Below, in pieces: positions 1 to 7,442 of a stretch of 64,000 nucleotides of DNA (position 1 is its first letter; each line of letters begins with the position of its first letter). The notes under the pieces are model-generated. The model was not told the DNA's origin. It worked only from the letters and a program-made list of their open reading frames with translations, and ran no database searches. The translations under genes were made by a program, and so were the position numbers. The stretch comes from Leisingera sp. ANG59 (lineage in GTDB: Bacteria; Pseudomonadota; Alphaproteobacteria; Rhodobacterales; Rhodobacteraceae), in contig NZ_WLCM01000001.1 in NCBI RefSeq assembly GCF_013317235.1, positions 53,786 to 117,785 on the forward strand. The letters are read 5' to 3'.

Positions 1-10
1 GGGCGGCGGC

Positions 11-412
11 CTATTCGGCCGCCTCCTGCTTGGCCTTCATCGAGGCGATCATCTTCTCGCCCCAGGCCAGCTGGTCCTTCAGGTCCTCGATTGCCTCGGT
101 CAGCTCCTCGCGCTGGCGCTCCATATCGGCGAGCCGGTCACGCGCGACCTCATAGGTCTTGGTGAGCTGGGTCACCTGCTGGTCGCCGACATGGTACAGC
201 TCCAGCAGCTGGCGGATTTCCTCCAGGCTGAACCCGAACCGCTTGCCGCGCAGGATCAGCTTCAGCCGGGCGCGGTCGCGTTTGGTGAACAGCCGCTTCT
301 GGCCGTCGCGGATCGGGAACAGCAGTTCCTTGGCTTCGTAGAACCGGAGCGTGCGGGGCGTCACGTCAAAGGCCTCGCACATCTCGCGGATGGTCATGGT
401 GTCTTCGGTCAT
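11..412 (-). CDS. MerR family transcriptional regulator (first of tandem pair)
   Basis: A 133-residue MerR-type DNA-binding regulator. The N-terminal winged helix contains [14 protein letters not shown], the typical MerR helix-turn-helix, and the last ~45 residues form a charged coiled coil for dimerisation. There is only one cysteine, so a metal ligand set is unlikely and an organic or acyl-CoA effector is more plausible. ATG 412 was chosen because the in-frame extension up to 547 does not resemble MerR proteins. It is clearly paralogous to the regulator at 698-1066. Both resemble LiuR-like regulators of acyl-CoA catabolism, and the palindromes at 481-494 and 553-564 fit that family. Regulated genes probably lie left of the window. 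Family is secure; the regulon is inferred. Confidence 0.85.
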   Translation of the reverse strand: MTEDTMTIREMCEAFDVTPRTLRFYEAKELLFPIRDGQKRLFTKRDRARLKLILRGKRFGFSLEEIRQLLELYHVGDQQVTQLTKTYEVARDRLADMERQREELTEAIEDLKDQLAWGEKMIASMKAKQEAAE

Positions 413-480
413 CGTCGTCACTCTTACGGCTTGGTGCAGGACCAAGCTGTGCGGAGTTGGCTTTTCGATCAAGACTGACT

Positions 481-494
481 TTACGTTTACGTAA
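481..494. promoter_or_regulatory. candidate MerR/LiuR-like operator
   Basis: TTACGT-TT-ACGTAA is a perfect inverted repeat with 6-base arms, 69 bases upstream of the MerR start at 412. LiuR-type MerR regulators are described as binding ACGT-centred palindromes of this form, so autoregulation by this MerR or its paralogue is likely. Binding itself is inferred. Confidence 0.55.
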
Positions 495-552
495 GTTGTA
501 CGTTGCGTCACTTTGCGGGGTGTTACTTGTTCGCAAAACGAACACAATGTGA

Positions 553-564
553 CGTAACGTTACG
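553..564. promoter_or_regulatory. second ACGT-type palindrome, candidate operator
   Basis: CGTAACGTTACG is a perfect 12-base palindrome about 60 bases from the 481-494 site in the same MerR-MerR intergenic region. Two related ACGT-rich dyads suggest cooperative or dual regulator binding. Confidence 0.4.
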
Positions 565-640
565 GTCTGGCTGAGGGGCCGCCGACAGTTTCTGCAACGG
601 CTCTGGCCCGGAAACAGGCGAATCCAGTGCGGCCACTGTA

Positions 641-671
641 AAAAGCAAAACCCCGCCTCAAGGGCGGGGTT
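641..671 (-). terminator. rho-independent terminator after second MerR gene
   Basis: Stem AACCCCGCC (649-657) pairs perfectly with GGCGGGGTT (663-671) around a 5-base loop. Read on the minus strand, the stem is followed by a T-rich stretch (641-648), which places transcription stop just after the gene ending at 698. Confidence 0.85.
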
Positions 672-697
672 CAGAATTCCGGAAAGATGCGTTCGGC

Positions 698-1066
698 CTA
701 CTTCAGCAGCGCCCGGGTGCTTTCCCGCAGTTCGCTCAGCTCTTCAATCGCCTCATTGATCTGTTCCCGCTGCTTATCCAGCTCAACCAGCTGGCGGTCG
801 GCCATTTCCATGAAGGCGTGGTTCTGGGCGTCGTTGCCCTCTTTTTCATAGATCAAGAGCCACTGGCGGATCTCTTCCAGCTGAAAGCCGAATTTGCGCC
901 CGCGCAGGATCAGCTTCATCCGGGCACGCTCCCGCGCGCCGTAGAACCGCGACCGGCCTTCGCGGTCCGGCTGCAAAAGCTCGATGTATTCATAGTAGCG
1001 CAGCGTCCGCGGCGTAACGTCGAACTCGGCGCACATTTCTTTGAATGACAATCTGTTGTCGGTCAT
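698..1066 (-). CDS. MerR family transcriptional regulator (second of tandem pair)
   Basis: A 122-residue MerR regulator. The N-terminal helix-turn-helix contains [13 protein letters not shown], then a stretch rich in Arg/Lys ([17 protein letters not shown]) shared almost word for word with the neighbour at 11-412, then a C-terminal coiled coil. Start ATG 1066 is preceded by AGGGAG on the minus strand; the longer frame to 1132 adds a Cys/Arg-rich segment foreign to the family. It has its own terminator downstream (641-671) and is divergent from two hot-dog thioesterase genes, which it may control. The effector is unknown; an acyl-CoA is the best guess. Confidence 0.85.
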   Translation of the reverse strand: MTDNRLSFKEMCAEFDVTPRTLRYYEYIELLQPDREGRSRFYGARERARMKLILRGRKFGFQLEEIRQWLLIYEKEGNDAQNHAFMEMADRQLVELDKQREQINEAIEELSELRESTRALLK

Positions 1067-1097
1067 CCGTCGTCTCCCTTGCCGGGAACCTATGCAC

Positions 1098-1115
1098 TTG
1101 CAGCGAACAGTGCAA
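1098..1115. promoter_or_regulatory. possible MerR dyad in divergent promoter
   Basis: TTGCA (1098-1102) and TGCAA (1111-1115) form an inverted repeat with an 8-base spacer between the divergent MerR gene (start 1066) and thioesterase gene (start 1190). Position fits an operator; the arms are short, so chance is possible. Confidence 0.3.
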
Positions 1116-1189
1116 CCTCCGCGGCGGCACACTTGCGCTTTTGCCGGGGCAGGGCCAAAGATGGGGCAGAGATTTCAAAGGACAGTCCC

Positions 1190-1612
1190 ATGGCCGACAA
1201 GACCGAGCTCGCGCGTCAGTTCATCGAAGCGATCCCGCACGCCAAGCAATTGGGAATGAAGCTGACAGAGATCGGCGACGGCACCGCCGAGATCCGCATG
1301 GCCTATGACAAAAAGCTGGTCGGGGACCCGGCCACCGGCGTCATCCATGGCGGCGCGGTGTCGGCGCTGATGGATACATGCTGCGGTGCAGCGGTGATGA
1401 GCCACCCCTCCGCCCCCGGCGGCACCGCAACCATCGACCTGCGCATAGACTATATGCGGCCCGCCACCCCGGGGCAGATGATCACCACCCGCGCCACCTG
1501 CCACCAGATCACCCGTACCGTTGCCTTTGTCCGTGCCGTCGCGATGGACGAGGATGAGGACCGCCCCGTCGCCACCGCCTCCGGCGCCTTTACCGTGGAG
1601 AAGAAGTTTTGA
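1190..1612 (+). CDS. PaaI family thioesterase (hot-dog fold)
   Basis: A 140-residue single hot-dog domain protein that probably hydrolyses acyl- or aryl-CoA thioesters in the cytoplasm. The conserved [12 protein letters not shown] segment around residues 51-62 is the PaaI active-site helix, and the C-terminal strand segment [20 protein letters not shown] matches the family. ATG 1190 starts the family-like sequence ([10 protein letters not shown]); the frame extended to 1079 reads into the MerR promoter. It is divergent from the MerR gene and overlaps a second thioesterase gene by four bases, so the two are co-translated and may act as partner or hetero-oligomeric enzymes. The substrate cannot be told from sequence. 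Confidence 0.88.
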   Translation: MADKTELARQFIEAIPHAKQLGMKLTEIGDGTAEIRMAYDKKLVGDPATGVIHGGAVSALMDTCCGAAVMSHPSAPGGTATIDLRIDYMRPATPGQMITTRATCHQITRTVAFVRAVAMDEDEDRPVATASGAFTVEKKF

Positions 1613-2127
1613 GCCGCCCCCGTCCCGAACCGATCCAGGTGGTCAAGCAGCGCCGCGATGCAGCCCTGTCGGCGCTGGTGGATTCGGTGCCCTATATCCG
1701 CTTTCTGAACGTGACCTTCGAGCGCCGCGGCGATGAGCTGACGGCGGTGCTGAATTTTGACGACAAGCTGATCGGCAACCCGTTTCTGCCCGCAATCCAC
1801 GGCGGGGTGACGGCAGCCTTCCTGGAAATCACCGCGATGATCACGCTCAATTGGTCGCACCTGTGGCAGCGCATCGAATCCGGTGATCTGGACCCGGCGG
1901 AGATGGCCAAGGGCAACCTGCCGCGCCAGCCCAAGACCATCGACTTCACCGTCGATTACCTGCGCTCCGGCCTGCCGCGCGATGCCTATGCGCGGGCGCG
2001 GGTGAACCGCTCAGGCCGCCGCTATGCCTCGGTGCATGTGGAGGCCTGGCAGGACCATAAGGACAAGCTGTTTGCCCAGGCCACCGGCCATTTCCTGATG
2101 CCGCAGGACAAGAACGGCGAAGGCTGA
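1609..2127 (+). CDS. PaaI family thioesterase, second copy, TTG start
   Basis: A 172-residue hot-dog thioesterase with the family motif [13 protein letters not shown] around residues 61-73 and the segment [11 protein letters not shown] typical of PaaI-like proteins. It begins with TTG at 1609, overlapping the TGA of the preceding thioesterase as TTGA, with purine-rich GGAGAAGAAG just upstream. No nearby ATG would keep the N-terminus intact. It is longer than its partner by an N-terminal helix and an insertion (about residues 88-105). The pair together with a MATE exporter gene six bases downstream form a likely operon. Confidence 0.87.
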   Translation: MSRPRPEPIQVVKQRRDAALSALVDSVPYIRFLNVTFERRGDELTAVLNFDDKLIGNPFLPAIHGGVTAAFLEITAMITLNWSHLWQRIESGDLDPAEMAKGNLPRQPKTIDFTVDYLRSGLPRDAYARARVNRSGRRYASVHVEAWQDHKDKLFAQATGHFLMPQDKNGEG

Positions 2128-2133
2128 ACACCC

Positions 2134-3453
2134 ATGACGAGCGCGGACACCGGAATCACCCACGCCCGGGTGCTCAGGATCGCTTTGCCGATTGTGCTGT
2201 CGAACGCCACGGTGCCGATCCTGGGCGCCGTGGACACCGGCGTGGTCGGCCAGATGGGCGAGGCTGCGCCGATCGGCGCGGTTGGCATCGGTGCAGTGAT
2301 CCTGGCAACGATCTACTGGATCTTCGGGTTCCTGCGCATGGGCACCACCGGCCTCGCCGCGCAGGCCCGCGGCGCGGGGGACTGGGCCGAAACTGGCGCC
2401 CTGCTGATGCGCGGGCTGCTGCTGGCTTTTGCCGCCGGCGCCGTGTTCATCATTGCGCAGGGCGCCGTGTTCTGGGGTGCCTTCGCGCTGGCGCCGGCCA
2501 GTGCGGAAGTCGAAAGCCTGGCCCGCGATTACCTGGAAATCCGCATCTGGGGCGCGCCGACTACCATCGCGCTTTATGCGGTGACCGGCTGGCTGATCGC
2601 GGTGGAGCGCACCCGCGGCGTGTTCCTGCTGCAGGTCTGGATGAACGGGCTGAACATCGTGCTGGACCTGTGGTTTGTGCTGGGCCTCGGCTGGGGCGTG
2701 GAAGGCGTTGCCATTGCCACGCTGATTGCCGAATGGACCGGTCTGGCATTGGGTCTGTACCTGTGCCGGGATGCCTTTGCCGGCGATCAATGGCGCGATT
2801 GGGCGCGGGTGTTCGACCCTGCGCGGCTGAAACGGATGATGCAGGTCAACGGCGACATCATGGTGCGGTCGGTGCTGCTGACCGGGTCCTTCACCACCTT
2901 CCTGTTCATCGGGTCCGGCATCGGCGATGTGAACCTCGCCGCCAATCAGATCCTCTTGCAGTTTGTCGAGATCACCGCCTTTGCGCTGGACGGTTTCGCC
3001 TTCTCCGCCGAGGCACTGGTGGGCGGTGCTGTCGGCGCCAAGGCCCGGCAGCGCGTGCGCCGCGCCTCCATCATCACGTCGCAATGGGGTGTCGGCGGGG
3101 CGGTTCTGCTCGGCATTGCCTTTGCCGCGGGCGGCCCCTGGCTGATTGATCTGATGTCCACCTCGCCTGAGGTGCGCGAAGCGGGCCGGGTGTTCCTGAT
3201 CTGGGCGGCGGTGCTGCCGGTCCTGAGTGTCGCCAGCTACATGTTCGACGGCATCTACATCGGCGCCACCTGGACCCGCGACATGCGGTGGGCGATGCTG
3301 CAGTCGGTGGCCATCTATGTGGTCGCGCTGCTGGTGCTGGTGCCGGCCTTTGGCAATCACGGCCTGTGGGGCGCGCTGATTGTCCTGAACATCGCCCGCG
3401 GCGTGACGCTGGGCCTGCGCTACCCGCGGTTGGAGGCGCAGGTGGGCGCATAG
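2134..3453 (+). CDS. MATE family efflux transporter (DinF-like)
   Basis: A 439-residue inner-membrane protein with about 12 hydrophobic segments, the usual MATE size. The N-terminus (LRIALPIVLSNATVPILGAVDTGVVG) carries the DinF-type signature: Pro in TM1 and Asp in the region that couples Na+ or H+ to export. It would extrude a drug or cationic/organic metabolite by antiport. It starts six bases after the thioesterase gene, suggesting translation coupling in the same operon. Substrate unknown. Confidence 0.9.
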   Translation: MTSADTGITHARVLRIALPIVLSNATVPILGAVDTGVVGQMGEAAPIGAVGIGAVILATIYWIFGFLRMGTTGLAAQARGAGDWAETGALLMRGLLLAFAAGAVFIIAQGAVFWGAFALAPASAEVESLARDYLEIRIWGAPTTIALYAVTGWLIAVERTRGVFLLQVWMNGLNIVLDLWFVLGLGWGVEGVAIATLIAEWTGLALGLYLCRDAFAGDQWRDWARVFDPARLKRMMQVNGDIMVRSVLLTGSFTTFLFIGSGIGDVNLAANQILLQFVEITAFALDGFAFSAEALVGGAVGAKARQRVRRASIITSQWGVGGAVLLGIAFAAGGPWLIDLMSTSPEVREAGRVFLIWAAVLPVLSVASYMFDGIYIGATWTRDMRWAMLQSVAIYVVALLVLVPAFGNHGLWGALIVLNIARGVTLGLRYPRLEAQVGA

Positions 3454-3489
3454 CAGGGGGCAGGGGGGCTGCAACGCCCGCCTGACGGC

Positions 3490-3831
3490 TTACAGCAGCG
3501 TTTCGATTGCCTCGGTCGGGCGGCCGATCACGGCTTTGCCGTCCTTGATGGCAATCGGGCGCTCGATCAGGATCGGATGCGCGGCCATTGCCGCCAGCAG
3601 CTCTTCCTCGGCGCTGTCTTTGCTCAGGCCCAGCTCCTTGAAGACCTTCTCGCCGGTCCGCATCATCGCAACCGCGGAGACGCCAAGCGCCGCCTGAACG
3701 GTCTTGATCTCCTCGAGCGAGGGCGCGTCCTGCAGGTACAGCCGCTGCTGAACCTCCGCGCCGCGCTCTTCCAGCAGGGCGAGGCCCGCGCGGGATTTCG
3801 AACAGCGGGGGTTATGCCAATAGGTGATCAC
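3490..3831 (-). CDS. arsC: arsenate reductase family protein (ArsC/YfgD type)
   Basis: A 113-residue thioredoxin-fold protein of the glutaredoxin-dependent ArsC/Spx family. The catalytic segment HNPRCSKSR places the reactive cysteine at residue 10, and downstream PILIERPI and GRP segments carry the conserved arginines. GTG 3831 was chosen: it overlaps the pyrD stop as GTGA and lies six bases after AAGGA, whereas the longer frame would start with TTG directly abutting that site. No arsenite pump or ArsR gene is nearby, so this is the house-keeping YfgD-like form found next to pyrD, and an arsenate role is uncertain. Confidence 0.85.
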   Translation of the reverse strand: MITYWHNPRCSKSRAGLALLEERGAEVQQRLYLQDAPSLEEIKTVQAALGVSAVAMMRTGEKVFKELGLSKDSAEEELLAAMAAHPILIERPIAIKDGKAVIGRPTEAIETLL

Positions 3832-4886
3832 AGCCAATCCTTCCGTTTGGTGCCAACCGCTTGCGCGACATTTTCAAAGCCGTCGCGTGCCAGCAACGCG
3901 TCCAGCCCGCGAGCAATGTCGCCCGCCAGCGACAGCCCGCCATAGACCATCGCGGTATAGAACTGTACGGCGCTGGCACCGGCGCAGATCTTGGCATAGG
4001 CTTGCTCTGCCGTGCTGATGCCGCCGACGCCGACCAGCGGCACCTTGCCGTCCAGAAGCTCCGACAGCTGTGCCAGAACCCGGGTGGATTTCTCAAACAG
4101 CGGCGCACCGGACAAACCGCCGGCTTCATCCTTGTGCACGCTCTGCAGCCCGTCGCGCGACAGGGTGGTGTTGGTGGCAATCACCGCGTCGATGCCGGTT
4201 TCCAGCGCGACGGCGGCAATGTCCTCGATCCCGGCCCGGTCCAGATCCGGGGCGATCTTCAGGAACACCGGCACCCGGCGGGAAAGGCCCTCCCGGGTCT
4301 CGACAACACCGGCCAGCAGCGCCGACAGCGCCGCCTTGCCCTGCAGGTCGCGCAGTTTCTCGGTGTTGGGGGAGGACACGTTGACGGTGGCAAAATCCAG
4401 ATGCGCGCCGCAATGGGCCAGCACCTTGGCAAAATCCGCGGCGCGGTCCCCGCTGTCCTTGTTGGCGCCGAGGTTCAGCCCGATGACCGCATCACGCGGG
4501 CGCTGCGCCAGCCGGGCACCGATCGCCTCCATGCCCTCGTTGTTGAAGCCGAAGCGGTTGATCGCCGCCTTGTCCGCCGTCAGGCGGAACAGGCGCGGCT
4601 TGGGGTTGCCGGGCTGCGGGCGCGGAGTGGCGGCGCCCACCTCGATAAAGCCGAAGCCGGATTTTGCCAGCGGCGCCAGCGCGTCGGCATTCTTGTCATA
4701 GCCAGCCGCCAGACCAACCGGGTTCGGCAGGTCAATCCCGGCCAGCGTAGTCTTGAGTCGGGCAGAGGTGACCGGGCCGGGAGCTGGGGCCAGTCCCATC
4801 ATCAGTGCCTTCACCGACAGCCCGTGCGCCGCCTCCGGGTCGATCCGGTGCATAGCGGCCAGTGCCAGCTTTTCTGTCAGCTTCAT
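3828..4886 (-). CDS. pyrD: quinone-dependent dihydroorotate dehydrogenase
   Basis: A 352-residue class 2 dihydroorotate dehydrogenase, the membrane-associated FMN enzyme that oxidises dihydroorotate to orotate in UMP synthesis and passes electrons to quinone. The N-terminal amphipathic segment ([19 protein letters not shown]) is the quinone-tunnel helix pair. [21 protein letters not shown] and [15 protein letters not shown] are family hallmarks, the last containing the catalytic Ser of class 2 enzymes. The FMN phosphate site is GVGGI near the C-terminus. Its start overlaps the upstream DUF952 stop by four bases and its stop overlaps arsC, so all three are translated as an operon. Confidence 0.97.
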   Translation of the reverse strand: MKLTEKLALAAMHRIDPEAAHGLSVKALMMGLAPAPGPVTSARLKTTLAGIDLPNPVGLAAGYDKNADALAPLAKSGFGFIEVGAATPRPQPGNPKPRLFRLTADKAAINRFGFNNEGMEAIGARLAQRPRDAVIGLNLGANKDSGDRAADFAKVLAHCGAHLDFATVNVSSPNTEKLRDLQGKAALSALLAGVVETREGLSRRVPVFLKIAPDLDRAGIEDIAAVALETGIDAVIATNTTLSRDGLQSVHKDEAGGLSGAPLFEKSTRVLAQLSELLDGKVPLVGVGGISTAEQAYAKICAGASAVQFYTAMVYGGLSLAGDIARGLDALLARDGFENVAQAVGTKRKDWL

Positions 4887-5221
4887 GCCATTTCCTCCGG
4901 GAACTTATGGGTGCCCTCGACCAGCGGCAGCGGCTTGGCCCAGACCACGTCGCTCATGCGGATGTTGCGGTAGAGATGCGGGAACTCGGCACCGCCGCGG
5001 GACACTTCCCACTTCAGGTCCGCTCCCATTGCATCGGCATCGCAGGCCAGCAGGGTCAGGCCCTCCGCCCCGGCGAAATGCTTGGCCGCTGTTTCCGCCG
5101 CCTGGGTGGCGGTGGAGAAATGGACATAGCCGTCCGCAACATCAATCGGCGCGCCCGGCGTCGCGCCCGCAGCTTGCAGCGCGGCCCATTCGTCCGCCCG
5201 GAAAATCTTGTAAATCAGCAT
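4883..5221 (-). CDS. DUF952 domain-containing protein
   Basis: A 112-residue DUF952 protein. The domain occupies the whole length, opening with [11 protein letters not shown] and containing [14 protein letters not shown], the most conserved stretch in the family, and an ending typical of members preceding pyrD. ATG 5221 was chosen over the longer frame to 5305, whose extra 28 residues look non-coding. The family has no proven activity; its fold is related to ADP-ribosyl-type enzymes and conserved His/Ser residues suggest catalysis. It is the first gene of the DUF952-pyrD-arsC operon, with a four-base overlap to pyrD. Confidence 0.88.
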   Translation of the reverse strand: MLIYKIFRADEWAALQAAGATPGAPIDVADGYVHFSTATQAAETAAKHFAGAEGLTLLACDADAMGADLKWEVSRGGAEFPHLYRNIRMSDVVWAKPLPLVEGTHKFPEEMA

Positions 5222-5384
5222 AAGCGCCTGATGCCCTGCGTTTACGGAGGAATCAAGGGGGATTGGGGCGCTGGTCGTCGGCCAAGCTGACGCAAGGGGA
5301 GGCAACGTGGCGGCTTTTCCCCTTTGACGGGCGCGGGGTTTGGGCGCAGGCTCATCTTAAAACAGAACAACGGGAGCGCTTCTC

Positions 5385-6965
5385 ATGATTGCACGCATTC
5401 TCACATCGGTTGCAGCCCTGGCCCTGACCGCGGGCAGCGTGGCGGCGGAGTACAAGCTGACCATCCTGCACACCAATGATTTCCATTCGCGGTTTGAGCC
5501 GATCAACAAATACGACAGCACCTGCGACGCAGAGGATCAGGCTGAGGGCAAATGTTTCGGCGGCACCGCGCGGCTGGTAACGGCGATTGCCGACGCACGG
5601 GGACGGGCGGAGAATTCGATCCTGGTGGATGGCGGCGACCAGTTCCAGGGCTCGCTGTTTTATACCTATTACAAGGGCAAGGCCGCGGCGGAGTTTATGA
5701 ACCAGCTGGGCTATGACGGGATGACGGTCGGCAACCATGAATTCGACGACGGGCCGGAGGTGCTGCGCGGCTTTATGGATACGGTGGGCTTTCCGGTGCT
5801 GATGTCCAATGCGGATGTGTCTGGTGAACCGGCTTTGGCGGATGTGCTGAAGAAATCGACGGTGATTGAGCGCGGCGGCGAAAAAATCGGCCTGATCGGG
5901 CTGACGCCGGAGGACACGCATGAGCTGGCAAGCCCTGGCAAGAACGTGCATTTCTCCGATCCCGTGGCGGCGGTGCAGGCAGAGGTCGACCGGCTGACGG
6001 CGGAAGGGGTGAACAAGATCGTGGTACTCAGCCACTCGGGTTATGGCGTCGACCAGAGGGTGGCGGCGGAAACCACGGGTGTGGATGTGATCGTCGGCGG
6101 GCATTCGAACACCTATCTGTCCAATACCTCGGACAAGGCGGCGGGGCCGTATCCGACCGTGGTGAATGGGGTGCAGATCGTGCAGGCCTATGCCTATGGC
6201 AAGTTTCTGGGCGAGCTGAACGTGACGTTTGACGATGCGGGGAAGGTGGTCAGCGCGACTGGCGAGCCGCTGAAAATGGATGCGGCTGTCAGCGAGGATG
6301 CGGCGACCCTCGACCGGATCGCGGTACTGGCGCAGCCGCTGGATGAAATCCGCAACAAGGTGGTGGCAGAGGCCGCGGAACCTGTCGAAGGCAGCCGCGA
6401 TGTGTGCCGGGTGCAGGAGTGCCCGATGGGCAATCTGGTGGCCGATGCGATGCTGGACCGGGTGAAGGACCAGGGCGTGACGATTGCCATTGCCAATTCC
6501 GGCGGCATCCGCGCCAGCCTGGATGCGGGGGAGGTCACCATGGGCGAGGTGCTGACCATCCTGCCATTCCAGAACACGCTCTCGACGTTTCAGATCGACG
6601 GCAAGACGTTGGTTGAGGCGCTGGAGAACGGGGTGAGCCAGGTGGAGGACGTCAAGGGACGTTTCCCACAGGTGGCGGGGCTGAAATTCAGCTGGGACAG
6701 CTCCGCCGCGCCGAACGAAGGCCGTGTCACCGAAGTGATGGTGGCGGAGGGCGATGGGTTTGTGCCGATTGACCCGGCCAAGACTTATGTGGTGGTCACC
6801 AATGACTATGTCCGCAATGGCGGCGACGGCTATGCGATGTTCGAAGGGGACGACAAGAACGCCTATGATTTCGGCCCTGATCTGGCGGATGTTCTGGCGG
6901 AATATCTGGCAGCGCAGGGCCCCTATGTGCCCTATACCGACGGGCGGATTTTGCAGGTGAAATAA
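5385..6965 (+). CDS. periplasmic bifunctional 5'-nucleotidase / 2',3'-cyclic phosphodiesterase (UshA-like)
   Basis: A 526-residue exported metallophosphoesterase. Residues 1-21 are a Sec signal peptide ending AGSVAA. The N-terminal metal-binding domain shows LTILHTNDFHSRFEP, GNHEFDDGPE, SHSGYG and GGHSNTYL, all dinuclear-metal ligands of the UshA/YfkN family. The C-terminal 5'-nucleotidase domain shows NSGGIRASL and VVTNDYVRNGGDGY, which form the substrate pocket. It would release phosphate and nucleosides from nucleotides in the periplasm. It stands alone; a GGGAG site precedes the ATG. Length and motif order match the family. Confidence 0.94.
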   Translation: MIARILTSVAALALTAGSVAAEYKLTILHTNDFHSRFEPINKYDSTCDAEDQAEGKCFGGTARLVTAIADARGRAENSILVDGGDQFQGSLFYTYYKGKAAAEFMNQLGYDGMTVGNHEFDDGPEVLRGFMDTVGFPVLMSNADVSGEPALADVLKKSTVIERGGEKIGLIGLTPEDTHELASPGKNVHFSDPVAAVQAEVDRLTAEGVNKIVVLSHSGYGVDQRVAAETTGVDVIVGGHSNTYLSNTSDKAAGPYPTVVNGVQIVQAYAYGKFLGELNVTFDDAGKVVSATGEPLKMDAAVSEDAATLDRIAVLAQPLDEIRNKVVAEAAEPVEGSRDVCRVQECPMGNLVADAMLDRVKDQGVTIAIANSGGIRASLDAGEVTMGEVLTILPFQNTLSTFQIDGKTLVEALENGVSQVEDVKGRFPQVAGLKFSWDSSAAPNEGRVTEVMVAEGDGFVPIDPAKTYVVVTNDYVRNGGDGYAMFEGDDKNAYDFGPDLADVLAEYLAAQGPYVPYTDGRILQVK

Positions 6966-6994
6966 GTAGCAACAGATAGGTCCGAACCGGAGCC

Positions 6995-7016
6995 AATGTT
7001 TCGCGCGCGAAACATT
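6995..7016. repeat. perfect 22-base palindrome, parS-like arms
   Basis: The left arm AATGTTTCGCG (6995-7005) is exactly matched by the inverted right arm (7006-7016). The outer GTTTC/GAAAC halves resemble ParB parS sites, but the centre is two bases longer than the 16-base consensus. It lies 29 bases after the 5'-nucleotidase stop with no following T-run, so it is more likely a protein-binding site than a terminator. Confidence 0.8.
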
Positions 7017-7127
7017 CGGACAGGAGGGCTGCCGCATTATCTTTAAGCATCCTTAACCTTCGCCACCCGTTTGTTAACGGGGCGGCGGGGGCTTTCGCGC
7101 CGCTTGCGTGCATGGCAGAATAAACCC

Positions 7128-7436
7128 ATGGACCACCCGCTGATTGACCTCATCAATGCCCGGATCGAAGCCGCCGAGAAGGACGGCGCCTTTGACAACT
7201 TGCAAGGCGCCGGTAAGCCGCTGCCGAAATGCGAGGACCCTGAGAATGAGCTGGTCAACCGGCTGGTGCGCGAGAGCGGCGGGGTGCCGGAGTTCGTGAG
7301 CCTGTCGCGTGAGCTGCAGCGGCTGCGGGCGGAACTGCGCGAGGCCGGCGACCGCAGCCGCCGACAGGAGATCCTGAAAGAGATGTCGATGATGGACGCG
7401 CGGATTGAAATCGCGCGCAAGGCTTACACGAAGTAA
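7128..7436 (+). CDS. DUF1992 (DnaJC28-like) domain protein
   Basis: A 102-residue protein consisting of the DUF1992 domain, also found in DnaJ-family member C28 of eukaryotes. The opening DHPLIDLINARIEAAEKDG followed by FDNLQGAGKPLP is the family signature. The second half is a charged helix pair (RELQRLRAELREAGDR). No J-domain HPD motif is present, so the protein is not itself a co-chaperone by sequence. ATG 7128 begins the conserved block; the longer frame to 7071 adds a basic, unrelated stretch. Function unknown. Confidence 0.88.
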   Translation: MDHPLIDLINARIEAAEKDGAFDNLQGAGKPLPKCEDPENELVNRLVRESGGVPEFVSLSRELQRLRAELREAGDRSRRQEILKEMSMMDARIEIARKAYTK

Positions 7437-7442
7437 CTTCTG

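Noticed and set aside
2011-3474. Long minus-strand open frame opposite the MATE gene
   Set aside because: Composition is His/Gln/Arg-rich with no domain; it is a codon-bias shadow of a clear membrane transporter.
6995-7016. Palindrome as transcription terminator of the 5'-nucleotidase gene
   Set aside because: No T-run on either side and the perfect symmetry without a loop fits a protein-binding site better.
5352-7037. 561-residue minus-strand frame opposite the 5'-nucleotidase
   Set aside because: Low-complexity His/Arg-rich translation, no RBS, and the plus strand has full family motifs.
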